A stretch of 64,000 bases of DNA from Trichopria drosophilae (lineage: Eukaryota; Arthropoda; Insecta; Hymenoptera; Diapriidae), in contig CM059586.1 of assembly GCA_030407085.1 (NCBI GenBank), positions 30,057,501 through 30,121,500 on the forward strand, given 5' to 3'. Of this stretch, positions 11,680-26,600 are shown piece after piece. The first letter of the stretch is position 1. Every line of letters begins with the position of its first letter. A program made the translations under genes and the position numbers. Under the pieces are notes generated by a model. That model made no database searches, was not told the origin of the DNA, and was given only the letters and a program-made list of their open reading frames with translations.

Positions 11680-14600
11680 TCATTTACCCAGGCCGACTAG
11701 GGCCTCGTCCATCAGCTCGTCATCGGTGATGCACGGTGAAGCCGAATGTGGCGAAGGTGGAACGACGATCCTTGGAGAGGGTGCCGGACTCTTAACGATA
11801 TGGACACTAACCGATGGACTATGTGGAAATCCGAGAGCCTGTCCGGAAACTGAAGACGAAAGTGGTACCGAAGCCGCGACCGAGGTCAAAACCACCGGCA
11901 ATCCGACCGACGACGACGGTGGTGGTGGAGGTGGTGGAGGTGGAGGCGGCGGGGGTGGCGGTGGCGGCGTATTCCTCCGGTGCGGGGACTGGTTCATCGA
12001 TCTCTCTACTACCATAGACAAGGTGCTCTTGATTACATCCTTCGGGGAAGAAAAGTCTAAAAGTATTTCGGCTGCTTCGTGCGAACTCGTGTTACCCGAC
12101 ACGGAGGAGGGGCCTGTCATAACTGAACCCGTTGTAGAAGCACTCGAGGAAGTCGAAACTGACTCCCCCGAGTGCGCGATCTGAAATGTCTGCTCTTTGT
12201 CTTCCATGGATTTATATTTCCCGACATCTATGGGCTTCGTAACGAGATTCAAACTCTCGGCCCCGTTAGGTCCGTCCAAGTTTCCCGAATACTGTTTCGA
12301 ACTCGAATGCGACTCGGACAGTTTCGGTAGCACCACCATCATCACGTTCTCCTTAGTACCGACCTCGGTGCCGTGATATTGTCGTCCAACCAGCTCTTTG
12401 TCCTCCGGTTGCATAGATAGGTTAGTTGGCATGTCGGGCTCGTGCGCGTTCGCTGATGAAGACGATGAGTACGATCTATCATCTCCTTTGTTTAAATTAG
12501 ACGACGTCGAGGATGAAGAAAGCATCCTACTAGATACGGAAGACTTGCTCGAATGTCCATCCGACGATTTGGAAGAATCCAACTTGTCGGAGCTCGTTCT
12601 TTTATCCCCTTCGGCGTTTACCCTAGCCGACAACTTCGGAATGTGGAACTTTGTGTCCAGCTGTTTCATGAGGCCCTCGACCACCAATTGCGGCGGTAGT
12701 CCGGGCATATTGGACAGACTGGACATTGAAGCGTGCGCTAGGAGCTTAAAGGCTCTTTCGCTATCGCTCTCTTCGCGAACTGTCGATGGGCTAGACTTGC
12801 GAAGATCACTTTTGGAAGCGAACGAGCCTTTCTCGCCGGATTTGAACCGAGCTTTATCTCGCGACCGACTTAAATCGGTCGCACCGGAACTCGACGTCTT
12901 TGGCGAACCGCTCATTGAAGACAACGAGCCCGAAGATGAGGAAGACTTGAGCGATCCCTTACCTAGCAATCCACTACTCGACATCAGCCCGGAACTGGAT
13001 TTCATACTGCTGCTCGAAATCTTCTGCCCAGCCAATAAACCTTTGCTTCCTCCGCTGCTGGAAATTAAAGGCGAATTCGATCTAACTTTCGGCATTTGAG
13101 ATTGTGGCTTTTTTGAAGCCGGCCCAGAATTAACTCCTGGTTTCAAACCTGTGTGCGTCTTCGGGGAACCGTTTCCCGAAGACGACGAGGAAGCGGAACT
13201 TACAGAAATCGCGTTAGGACCCAACTTCATACTCCCGGATTTGGCGTCCTTAGATCGCGTTTTGTTTATCGTAATTTTCATACCGTCGGAGCTGTGTTTT
13301 AAAACGTATTCGGCCGGATTCTTGGCCTCTACAGATGGATTCTTGCTGCCGGTGCTTTTTCCGTCGATGCTCGGTTTGCTCGATGAAGACAAGCCTCTCT
13401 CCTTCGTGGACGATCCGGAACTCGAACCGGAGCCCGAAGCGCCAGTCGTCGGTGATGATGCCAATGGTTTCGGTGCCCCGTTGTTCTCGTCGGTGCAGTG
13501 CTGGGCGTTATTCTTAAGTTTGTCGATAACGGCGCTTAACGAACCCTTTCTGTTACGAGCCTGTTGTTGCGCTGTCACCGACTTGCTAAGATCTGACGGC
13601 GGCGTGGTGCTCCCGGTGCCGCTGCTGGATAACGATTGTCCAGAATCTCCGGAGGATTCTTGCTTGGACTTGCCACAGGAACTTTTCGACTTGGGACTTT
13701 GACGCCCGGAAGAGCTACCGAAGGACAGTGACGATCCTTTCCTGTCCTTATCCCTCGACGAATCTTTCGAGGATGACGAAGATGAGGTCGTTGACGCCGA
13801 CGATGACGACGAAGAAGAAGACTTGCCTTTGGAAGAAGCACCGGCAGCCTCTCCGCTTTTGCTACCGGATGGTGAATTCGCCGCAGACTTCAAAGCGGAC
13901 ATGCTCGGCTTCCCAGCGCTACCTGAATTCCCGTGCTTCGGAGATGACGTACTATGCTTCGGACTAGCGTTTGATTGCATTACCGGCATATGTTTCGGAC
14001 TATTATACACGGGGGAATTTTTGGGACTTGGTACAGGTTTATTCGTCGCCTGTTTCAAAGTCGGGCTGGATTTACCTACCATTGCCAAAGGACTATGCGT
14101 CGGCGAGTGAGTAAATTTTCGTAAGGTCGAGGCTGGCGAAGAAGGTCTCGATGATCCAACCGAACTAGGTGGCGATCCTGTCGGTTTTATGCTTACCGAG
14201 ACCGGTTTCGATAAAGGGTCTTGTTTCAGTGGTAACTTGTCAGGTGGGCCCATGGGACCATCTTCTCTTTTTCTTTTTCTTTTCTTCTCCAACTTACTTT
14301 CCAGTTTACTTTCCAACTTACTTTTTCCGTCATCATTCCCACTTCTACTTTTCGAACTTTTCCGATCCCTTCGATCATCCATCGAACTTTTCGATGTTGG
14401 ATTGGCAATGGCTGTAATCGTAATGGAACTCGGTAGGTTCGTTTGATTAATGGAGGTTATGGGAATGATCTCGATCCCTGGACGTCTCTCGAGTCCCATG
14501 CCAGTTAACATCGAGTTATAATTTGACGACTGACTGGAGCTTTCTCTGTTCGAAATTGGAGTTATGCTAACAGATGGCGATACTAGCGTTTTGTTCTCCT

Positions 14601-17600
14601 CGAAGACGCTGGCCGGACTTTTCTTTTCTTCCTTCTTTTTTGGCTTTTTCTCCCTCTTTACTTCCTCCACGACGGTTGGCACATGCTCCACCTCAACAAT
14701 GTCCGCGTCGTTGTCCACGTCGTAATCCGAGCTTTTGTCTGTACCCAGCATATCGGAATGGTCTAAATTTGTGATGTCCAATCCTGCGGGCAATCCCGCG
14801 GAGGTGGGCGTCGGTGTTCGAGCTTCGTTCGAACTGTCTCTTCCTCCAGTTGGCGTACCGAGTGGAGTAGAATCCGAACTCGAACTATCTAATAAAATCT
14901 CCCCCGCGTCTTCGCACTTTCCCTTCGGACTCCTCCAGGAACTGTCGACCGTCTTTCTCTTTCTCGACTTTTTCCCCTTGTCTCCAGAACTGGTTGTTGG
15001 AGTTGGCGTGACGGCTGGTGTAGAGGACGCCTTCGCCTGGCCCAGTAAGGCCCCGAGTTGCAATGGGTTCAGCATTGCTGCAGTCGTATCGGATTGGCCG
15101 GAAAACGGCGGAAAACCGATACTATTCTCCGCTCCGGCATCTAAAAAAGACTGCTGCTGTTGATTTTGTTGATTCTGTTGTCGAGAATTCCCATTTATTC
15201 CGGGCTCCTGTTTGATTTTCACATCGTCGCCACCAAAATCCGTCATGTTGGGCGCATTATGACCACCGTGACCGTTTTGGTCGCGCCCAGGTCCCATACT
15301 CACGTTAAAACTTCCGTTGCCACTCCCTAGGATGCTCCCCGCGGAAATCCTACCCTCCCACGTTTTTATCAACGTCCTCATTGTAAGCGGAATGCTCAGG
15401 CACCGTTGAAGCACTTTACCGGCGAGTTCTGAAGTTTGTTCAGAATTATTCACTCCGTACAATTTACACTTTAGTCCGGAAATATCGGAGAGATCTAACA
15501 AGACTGTAGCCATGGTTTCCTCGAATGGATGTTCCAGGCTCACTGACACACACTGCCAACTCAGTGCACTGATTTCGAACATGGTCGTATGCTCCAAATC
15601 TTGTCGAGCAAGTGGTCTGACGCAACTTGACAAGAGCACATTGAACAGCGCTTGCTGTCGTAGATAAACCAAGATTTGTGGAACGTGAGCTGGATGCGTG
15701 AATGGAATGCTGCCGACGAGTACACCCTGCATGTTTTTGTTTTCCGTCATAAAGTAGCAATGCTGCTGATCCGGAAGAGTCTGCAAAATGATTTTTTCTT
15801 TTTATTTTAAGCCTATGAGAATTTTATTATGTATTTTTAAAACACTTACCACAAAGAGTCCTCGATTGTTACGGCAATCTGATTGGCCATCGCTTGCATG
15901 TTGTACAATCATGCTAAGCAGTGGTCGTGGTTCTGAAATGTCAGTGCATTCCAGTTCGGTGAGACTTTGGATTGTACGAAGCAGTTCGAGGCACATAGGC
16001 ATTTTGTTACCCAGTTTTAGTACAAAACATGCTGGTAGCATCGCAGAGTTTGAAGTGTTAACTGTAGCGTACGATGGAGTACTAAAACATAAAAATTAAA
16101 ATTTCTTGATTTACGTTGAACCATAATTAAAATTTTTGTTTATTTATTTAACAGGCGAAATCGCCCTTTTACACAGTTTTGCATATATTAACCCTTTCAG
16201 TCACAGCGGGAGCCGGCGTCCCAACTACTGGGAATAAATTTCTCATCGTTTACGAGTCGTTCGTAACTATTTCGTTACGGTTTTTTGTTCCTGCCCTTCC
16301 TAAGACTCCAATAAATGCATGTACCCGAAGTTCTAAACGTTCAATGAACGAATGTTCAGAACAAACTTACTGTTATATGCTTTTAAAAAATATTATATTT
16401 ATTGTTTACAACCGCATAAGCTAGGAAATTATTATTCATCAATGTTCCAAATATACAAGACCTCTCAGTTACTCGTCTCGATTGTAAATCATCAATGGAT
16501 TATTAGAAAAGCGTTCAATGAACGTTCGGAACTTCAGGCACATATAAGTGTTATCAAAAAATAATAATATTGCATCATTTTCAAACGAAATTCATGCCAG
16601 AACGAACTAATAGCTATTATTATTTGACGTTTGATACACAGGGGTTTTTAGAGGCGCTGAGTGCGAATCCAATATCAGATTTACAAATTCAATTTTTTTT
16701 TATTTATTCAAGGGGAGGAGGAAGCCAGAATTTAGCCCTTTGATATTGAAAACTTACATATTTTTAACTTTTGTAATTTGGTACAAATCTCCTTGCAAAA
16801 TTATGGTATTTAGCTAAAAATTAAAAAAAAAACATTTTTCGCGTTTCAGAAGCTGTATTTTTTAAAATATAAGTCATATTAACAAATCCATACGAGAAAT
16901 TGTTTGAAATCATAAAAAATATATGCAAAAATTTTTTGGTTGAAAATTATTCAAAATTGGCGGACTAGTTCAATTTTTAAGATTTTTTCCGCGTTTTTCA
17001 TGAAATAAACCACTTTTTAACCCCGAAAAATTGAGTACATTTCTATTTTCAATAAACTTTCGTATGATTGTCATATACAGTACCGCTCAAAAGTATGAGC
17101 TCACCCTTGCGGAATTTCGGCTAAATTAAAATGTTGATATATCATCGCCAAGTTAACGTACGGGAAAAATAAAAAAAGCGAATTAACCCGTTTCGTCCCA
17201 AAACGACAAAATTTGTCGCCAGTTTTCATCCTCCGTAAGTTTATGGATATCTTTGAGATATTGTTGTAAAATGTAGGTTTTCTATAGTTTTTGGGTATGC
17301 TCTTTTCGAATCTGAAGTCCGTTTTACGATATCACATTCCATTTTTTAAATATAACCACTTAAACGGAAAAAATCGTGGAAAAAGCGAAAACTTTTTCAG
17401 AAAACTGCAATTTTTATTGCGAAGGAGTTCCGGAATCGTGTCAGGCCTCAGAATCCTGTGGCATAATGAGTTTTACTAAAAGTTGGTCAATATTAAGATT
17501 TAAGTTACAAAATGGCGTCCTCAAAATGGCGTTGCTCATACGGAATTTTTTTGTTATTTGAGTTTTATTAAAATATTTCTAGTATTTTTTCGTGTATTTT

Positions 17601-20600
17601 GATGAATATGTTCTAGTGGATTATGTTTGAGGATGATGAATACAAATCCATTATTAAATTTTGGAAATTCAAAATAGGGAATCCAATATGGCTGGCCGCA
17701 ATTTAAAAAAAAATTGTCTGGTATTTGGCATATAGAAGGTTCCGAAATCACATTGGATCCGCCATTTTGAATTTGCAAAATTTCATAACGAATTAGTATT
17801 CAGTCACCTCAAAAGCAATCTATATATTCATCAAAGTTCACGTCAAGATACCAGAAATATTTTAATAAAACCCAAATAACAAAAAAATTCCATATGAGCA
17901 GCGCCATTTTGAGGACGCCATTTTGTAACTTAAATCTTAATATTGACCAACTTTTAGTAAAACTCATTATGCCACAGGATTCTGAGGTCTGACACGATTC
18001 CGGAACTCCTTCGCAAGAAAAATTGCAGTTTTCTGAAAAAGTTTTCGCTTTTTTCCACGATTTTTTTCCGTTTAAGTTGTCAAATTTAAAAAATGGAATG
18101 TGATATCGTAAAACGGAAATAGCATATATCGAAAAGAGCATACCCAAAAACTATAGAAAACCTACATTTTACAACAATATCTCAAAGATATCCATAAACT
18201 TACGGAGGATGAAAACCGGCAACAAATTTTGTCGTTTTGGGACGAAACGGGTTAAAGAGGAGACTTTCAGCTTCCCAGTCGTGATGGTTACATTTCTATA
18301 CATAAATTTCTCTGCGAACTATGCTCGATTTATTAAAGTCATTTTTTCGTATTATTTTTTTTTTCAATCAGCTTCCATTTTTTTTAAAATGATTGCAAGA
18401 GAAATGTACAACGTGTAATCGAAAGGTAATCCCCATAGTTTTAATTTGCCTCTTCGGGATTTTGTCCAATAATTCTTTACAAATAGTTATTCAATTTTGA
18501 ACAAAATAATGTGATTTTTTTATTCGTTCTGCTATATATCGGAAAATTGACGTGATATAAAAATTATTTAAGACACAAAAAGTTTCATTTTTTAATTGTG
18601 TATTGGCTGAAATTTTTTCTAATTTTTAGAAGGAAATTTTTGTTATCCTATTTTGGCAAATTTACGCTTTTGTGCTGCGATTATTAACAGATATAGATTT
18701 GCATTTCAACTATACTCAGTTTGCGATATAATAATTCACGTACACGTATTTATAAATAGACAATGAACTTTATTTTAACATACATAGAAAATATCAACAA
18801 TTGTATTCATGTATATATGTACATTTTATTAAATTTTGCGTTCTTCAAATAAAACCTAGCAGCAAATCTGCGTGAAACATCCTAATATAGTAAAGACAAA
18901 CATAATCTTAAACTTGATCATAGTTTAAATGCAACTTTGCATCCGAAAATGATTGTTACATAAAAAATGTTAAAGTGAAAAAAATGCGGTAAAAAAAATT
19001 CCTTCTAAATATTTCAGCCAATAGATAATTAAAAAATGAAACTTTTTGGTCTTAAATATTTTTTATATCAAGTTAATTTTTCGAGATATAGCAGATTGAA
19101 AAAAAAAATCACATTAATTTGTTCAAAATTAAATAAGTATTTGTAAAGAAATATTAGACAAAATCCCGAAGAGGCAAATTAAAGCTATAGGGATTACCTT
19201 TCGACTACATGTCGTAAATTTCTCCTGCAATCATTTTAAAAATATGGGAGCGAATTGAAAAAGAAAAAAATAATACGAAAAAATGACTTTAGTAAATCGA
19301 GCATAGTTCGTAGAGAAATGTACATATAGAAATGAAACTACGGCGACTGAGAAGCTCAAAGTCTCCTCTTTAATTCACTTTTTTATTTTTCCCGTACGTT
19401 AACTTGGCGATGAGATATGAACATTTTAATTTAGCCAAAATTCCGCAAGGGTGAGCTCATACTTTTGAGTGGTAGCGTATAAGTAATATTTCTACTAGTA
19501 CTTATCAGTATTATTCATTTTTAATGTACATACATGTATGTACGTATCAAAAATTATTTACAATTATATACAAAATTAGTTATTAAAACATTCCTGGGCC
19601 ATACATTAACCCCCTAATTCTCAAGCGAAGCTTCTTCCCTTCTGCTATCCGCCAATGCCATAATACGTCTGGCATTTTTTAATCTTTCTGTTGCCTTTTC
19701 TAGTCCTCTTAGTCTAGTTTCGTCGTAGTTTCTGGCAATTGATAAGGTAGTTTCACCTATTACCAATCCTAATTGCTTCAAAATTTCAGTTATAGTTCTT
19801 TGTTTTCCGAGATTGTATTCACAAATTGAAATGGAAGTTGCAATTTTTATTCTTGTTCTAGAAACAAACTTTTCTTTTGGGCATCTACTCCACATGACAC
19901 TATGCAAATTTTCATTGGCATTTTATGTGAGACACCGAGAACACCGTAAAAGTAATGATTCGTCAGTTAGTCTTTTATAAAGAGGAAGCAATTTACTGAA
20001 GCACAGTTTGTTGATAGGGGTTTCTATTTAGCTACTAAATCGTGGAAATACTTTGATCTTTTTCATCGAGGCATTTTTATAACCACATTATCTTCAATGA
20101 TGTAGGCCGATGAAGTATTATACTGGCTCAATACGTTATTTCAAACAACGTGAATGTGCATCATATGAAATACAATCGTCAAACAGGAAATAACTAGTGT
20201 TCAACAAAATCTCGATATTTCTGAAAGTAGTAATACTTTCGTGGTAAATTATGCGAACGAATTACCAAATAGATCAATGAAAATTCCAACGAAGTTCCCG
20301 ACATTGAATGAAAGCATAAATATCAACTATGAGAATAAATTCTGAGGCAGAAAAAGCAACGAATAATTTTATTGGGTACGAGTAGGAATATTCTTTCACA
20401 GAAAATGAACGATAAAGTGAAACGTAAAAAAATTAGAAATATTATAGTGAATTTCGATAGTAGTTGATTACGACGGAGCATATATCGACGTAACTTACGA
20501 CCTATGACTTCGTAGTCCAGTGCGATACCGCCTAAACCACGAAGCCGATTATAAAAATGTTTGCTTACCTATTTCCCGTTGGCCCTCGAGTGACTGTAAT

Positions 20601-23600
20601 TATACTACTTGTTGGTAGTTTATGGCCTGTTGACCCTTCCATACAAACTGTTACATAATGTCCAACTTTTTTAGATATCACAGCCTCTAAGCTCAAAGGT
20701 TCACAAGTACGACTTTCTTGATCAATCAAGTCGTACGGCGATACAAAATATGTGAGTTTCATCGCATGTCCACCTTTCCGCCTTTCTAAGATACCTGGAA
20801 ATAAGATACGAATATTTTTAAAATGGATTAACGATAAACATTTACAGTCAAATTTTTTTTTTTTGTAGCATTTTGTACTTACCGACAGGACTTTTATGCA
20901 CAAGATTAAATGGCTCCTTCATGAAAGCTTGTAACTGAGCTAAAACTCCTAAATCTGTTTCTAAGGACTGCAGTGCACTGAAAGCTTTGCATTTGACTTT
21001 CTTTTCTGCATTTAATTGGTATATTGACACTAAACCTTCAAGCTGCGTAGTGAAGTCAACGAAATCACCTCTCGAAAGACAGGACACCAGTTCTTCACAA
21101 CTCTGTTGTTCAGCTTTTCCTTCATGATGAATTTTAACATCCTTAACTGCGCCACTTGGTTCTAAAACTACTTCTAAGAAAAACATATCTGAAGATATGA
21201 ACAGTTCCGTTCCCGAGGGTCCCGACATCATAAATTTCAAACTGAAAGGACAAAAATAAAATTTGAGTTTTATTAATGCATTTCAGCAGATATACATTGA
21301 AAATAAGAATAGAATTAACTTACCCAAGTTGTCGAGATAAACTTTCCAACCTCTCAATCATGGATTGTAATGATGTTACTTTGATGGAATGCTGAAGAGT
21401 ATCCAAACATTTCTGAAGTTGGCCCTTTTCAACACTGTCTATAGCAAATCGCTTATCCTGAAATTATATAACAAGATGATATCCCAGTAAACGAAAAAAG
21501 ATTAAAAGTGATTCAAAATTTGTAATCCCTTTTTTGGTATTGAAATTAAAACAATTCTATCTTTTTTAATCCCATATAATCCCAAATCAATAAATTAAAA
21601 AAAAAAGATTCGCTTCGACCGAGAATCAAACCTCGGTCCTCCGCACAGCAAGTTCGAAGCGCAACCACTCGGCCACACTCACTGTTGTGAATTAATGAAA
21701 AAATAACGAATAGTTGAAACAGAAAGAGAATTTTTCTAGGTGTTTATATAATAATGTATTCGGGCAGGCTAAAATACATTAAATACCACAATTCACAGCG
21801 AAATTTCACTGAATTATTTACTTAAAAAAAAAAATCGAAACAAAGAGTTGGTCTCTTTCTGCGTTTATATAAAATAACATAAATACATAAAACATTTTTT
21901 TAATCTTTTTTTCGCGCTCGAAAATTTGTTGTTTCAAATTTTTCCCTGTAAACACGTAAAGTAACAGTTATGTAATATTTACGTAATGGTTACATTGTTA
22001 CATAAATGTTACATAGTTGTTACATAACTGTTACTTTTGTGTTTGCAAGGTTGTTATATGAAACAAAAGTTAATTTACATATAATTTTATGAACTCGTGC
22101 ATCTATTCAATGATCATTATTTATGTTTTTAATACATAGTAAATTCAGTATTCAATTCCAAATTTGGTATCCGTTGGGATAAGTTTTAATGTTTGGAATT
22201 GTTGGTTTTCAAGAGGATCCATAATATATCTTTTGCAATTCTGGGCTGGAATTCAAAATTAATTTAGGGCCATGGTTATTCAAGGGAATTCATTAAAATG
22301 AGTTTGAATTCCAAATATGGAATACAGTGAAATTAATTTTGAAGTGGTAATTGATAGATTTCTTAGGGATTCAGTAATACATTCTTTTATGCCATATTTG
22401 GTATTGAATGGTATTTTTTAATGGGAGGAATTTGAGGGGATTCAATGAGATATTTTTTAATTCCAAACCTTGTATTCGCAGGAATTCATTTTGATGGCCG
22501 TTTGTAGAATGGCATTTGAGGGGATTCAATAAGTCAAAATTCTTTTCATAATTGGGGTTTTATTGGGATTAAAAATCATTCCAATACCTTTTTTTGAACA
22601 AAATGAGATAAAAACAATCAAATTTTAATCTCCATTAATCCCCTTCTAATACCTTTCAATCTTTTTTCGTTTGCTGGGATTGGTAATCGATAGTATTCAA
22701 CGGTATTCAAAGAATATAATCTTAAATCCCATATCTTGTATTAAATGGGATTCTTACAAATATTGATAATAAATAGTATTCAAGGGGATCCAAGAAAGGA
22801 ATTTTTAATTCCAGAACTGGTATTTAAACGATACTGACAGATGTGGAATTCATGGGGATTGAAACATACGTTTTTCAATCCCAGTTATGGCATTCAAGGG
22901 GATTGATTTTCACAACGATTATTCGAGAAGGATTCACAGGGATTCAATAATTTCAATTTATATACCTACTTTGGAATTTACTAGAATTCAAAACCACTCT
23001 AATCCCTTTTTTGAACAAAATTAATTAAAAGTAGTCTCATTTTAATCCCAATTGATCCCTTTTTAATACCATTCAATCTTTTTTCGTTTACTCGGATAAT
23101 ATGTTTTAATTAAAAATTAGTTACTCATAATTATAGATGCAAACTAAATATCAAACAAAATGTTGTTAAAAGTAATCAAAGTGAATTAATAAAACAAAAA
23201 TCAAAAAGAACAACAGAATTTTAATAACTTGTAACAAACCGATATAGGTTAACAAAAAATGTTAATTATAAAACTTACAAGCATTGCCATCCGTATACTT
23301 TTGGCTGTATCCGTAAGTGATTTATAGGATCCAGCCTTTGCACGCAGCTTCTCCATCAGCATCTCCTTCTGCCATTCTTTTCCTTTGTCCGACATGACGA
23401 CCCCTCCGTTAGTCGATTGCCCAGCTGTTATATAATGTTTAAAATCAATTAACTTTGTGGTAGTTTGTGACACAATTGTAGAATATTTTTATATTATACA
23501 TAAATAATAATAGAGAATGATAACTGAGAATTAGACTAAAAATAAGTTTAATATATAACAAATGTGAAAGTAGGTTATCGTTAAAAGGAATTGTAACAAG

Positions 23601-26600
23601 GTACAGATTAGAATTGGATTTATGAAATTCATAATAATAATAAGCTATTATATCATCTTTATTTCTCGTAATTCTAAGTATTGAAATTTCTGAATTACTT
23701 AAAGTCCTAGAAACTTTTCTAATTATGTGGATTGTTTGTGTCAATCGTAATGTATTCTAAGTCACATTCTGTTTTACAGTTAAAGTAATTTTTAAAACTG
23801 CATTGTCAAAAATGCTAGTAAACAATACAAATCTATTATAGCGTTCATTCCTAAATTAGTACTATGTTTAATATTATTTTCCTGTACGAACCTTAACAAA
23901 GTTATATAAAGATCGTAAAATGTTGTCTACTCTACAGATTGGAAAAATCAACCTTGATCGAGCGCAAAAATCAGTACAATTTGTAGAAAAGTTTTTGGAA
24001 AAGATGTACGTGAAGTTTAAGTCGACTTATAGTCATATTAAAAACTTCGGCGGATCATAGTAAAAACATAAACAATTTGTTATAAACAACAGCCAACGCC
24101 TTTGTTTAGAATTAAACTTTCTCTAATAGCTTTAAAGGCATAAAATAAACATTTCTACACTCATGAACTATTCGAAAGTTTGGCGGAACATGTAAAAAAT
24201 ATAAACAATTTGTTATAAATAATAGCCAAAGCCTTTGTTTAAAATAAAACCTTCTCGAATGGGTTCAAAATCTTAGAGTAAAAATTAGTACTCTTATTAA
24301 CTACTGAAAAGTTTGGCGGATCATAGTAAAAATATAAACAATTTGTTATAAACAATAACCAACGCCTTCGTTTACAATTAAACTTTCTCGAATAGCTTTA
24401 AAGGCAAAAAATAAACATTTCTACACTCATGAACTATTCGAAAGTTTGGCGAAACATGGAAAAAATATAAACAATTTGTTATAAACAATAGCCAAAGCAT
24501 TTGTTTACCCTTATTTCGCAGAAAATGCTTATTCTCTGCAATGGAAGGTGTATAAATGCAAATTTCTTTATATTTGGAATCGTTTTAAAAAAATGACTTT
24601 AAGTCGACTTAAACTTCACGTACATTTGGAAAAGACATTTCTTACGAAATCGTTTGGAATGGACCTGTCTCAGAAAACAATTGGAAAAGGTATTCCAAAA
24701 CTTTTTCGAAAGAAACTATTTCAAAACAACATTTTGAAATAGTTTTTGCCATATTCCAAAAATAAGCAGTATAAACATTAACAACGTCAGGTTTCTTAAA
24801 TAATTTTATTATTAATGTTGTAGTTTTTTTATTAATTAAGGATTATAACAAGAAAATTGACTTAGGCGATAGGCGACAGTTTTAAAATTGAAAATATTCA
24901 TAAAAACTAATGAAAATTGTTATACTCGTAGTTGAAAACAAAAGAATCATTAAAAATTATTTTAAATTTTTAAATAATCTAATAATTTAATAGTTTGCGA
25001 CGTTATAATAGGTACCATACAAGATCTTAGTAATAAATATAGGTGAAACATACACTGATTAAATACTTCTGTCATTCTATAATCAATAATAATAATAGTA
25101 ATAATAATATTTATTTTTTCCAGTTGCATATTTACATGTATAACTTTACAAGTACAGCTAATTCAGATTTCATAATCAATGTAAATAAATATTTATTATT
25201 TTCATAATTTAATTGAACAAAAGTAGACATTACAATAAATACTAATAAGTAACCAAAAATATAAATTTTCATAATGTGTAAACTATTCTGTAAAATTTAA
25301 TTAACATTCATTTTTCTTGTACACTTTCTGCATATGAATTACAACGGCTTTCATCACTTTGCGATCGCAATGAACGAAAAAAATGATTTAAGACACCTTC
25401 TGACATTAATGTTTATGCTACTTATTTTTCGAACATGGCGAATACCTTCCAAAATTTTATTTTGAAATAGTTCCTTTCCAAAAAGTTTTTTGAGATAGGT
25501 CCTTTCCAAATTGTTTTGAGACAGGTCTTTTATAAAAACTTTTCTGAGGTAACCCTGATCAAACAGGAGGTATCGATATGGTTTTATATAATAATACTAA
25601 TAAAAATTAGTAAAGTGTTCTAAACAACCGTTAAAAATATGTTTTTCTCAAATTTCGTATAAAATGATGCATCTATGAAAAATCTCCGTAAAATTTGATC
25701 TGAATTTTACCGTCTATAAAACTTAAAATGAAATTATAAGGAAGTAATAAACGTCATAAAAAATTATGTAAAAAATGCGCCGATATATAGAATATGTGCT
25801 CTGGTTAACTCATGTGACTATAATACTAATATTAAATTCTTTGATTATGATGTTTCCAATTGTGACATTATTCGAAATATTAAGTTGGAATTTCATGAAT
25901 TTAATTAACGTTATTAATGCAATTACTTTTTATTCTTCCTTTTTGAATTTATATTTTGTTTTTCATTTCAATATTGAATTTACTGATGTACACCATGTAT
26001 ACAAGAAAGGGTATAACCCGTTAAATAAAAATAAATAAATAAGAAACAAAATTTGAATTTGCATTGGATTGTGTCATTAGATAACGATTTTGAATATATA
26101 ATTTTTGTTCGTTAACTAATTACTAGTCCCATACTGTAAAAAAAAACTACAATTTCAGATAGCTGATCACGGTGGGCTTCTATGAAGTTTAAATTAAAAG
26201 TACATGCACCTCGTGGATCTCTTCAGAAATATTTTCTGTGATGTCTACCGATAATTTGAAGACTAAATTTAGAATAAAATTCATAGTTACGTGTCTAAAA
26301 AGATCGTGGAATGCTCTTCCACAACTTCCATCTAACTATACTGAGGTATCATTACCTAGACTTTTAAAGGCACACTGTCTTCATAATTTTAACTGACACA
26401 ACGCACAGCGATGGTTTATCTAGTCAGGTTATCACGTTGAAAATTTATGTCGTAGAATTAGGTTTTAATTGATATTGTTACGAGTTGTTGACTTTCGTAA
26501 ATCGGTTTGTATTTATTACAGTGATGTTATTATTATATTTATATTTAAAATTGTTATTTTCAATACGTGTTGCAATTTGCGCTACCTATTTTAATTTTAT

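Noticed and set aside
11651..15163. Long plus-strand open frames opposite the last MED1 exon (for example 12398-13099, 13151-13702, 14735-15163)
   Set aside because: They mirror a 4.1-kb coding exon with biased Ser/Pro codons on the other strand; no start context, splice sites or family resemblance.
21612..21680. Functional tRNA gene
   Set aside because: A and B boxes are present but no acceptor stem forms, and it lies inside a transposon.
24041..24510. CRISPR-like array from regularly spaced repeats
   Set aside because: The repeat unit is about 134 bp with no spacer/repeat alternation, in a eukaryotic transposon with clear terminal repeats.
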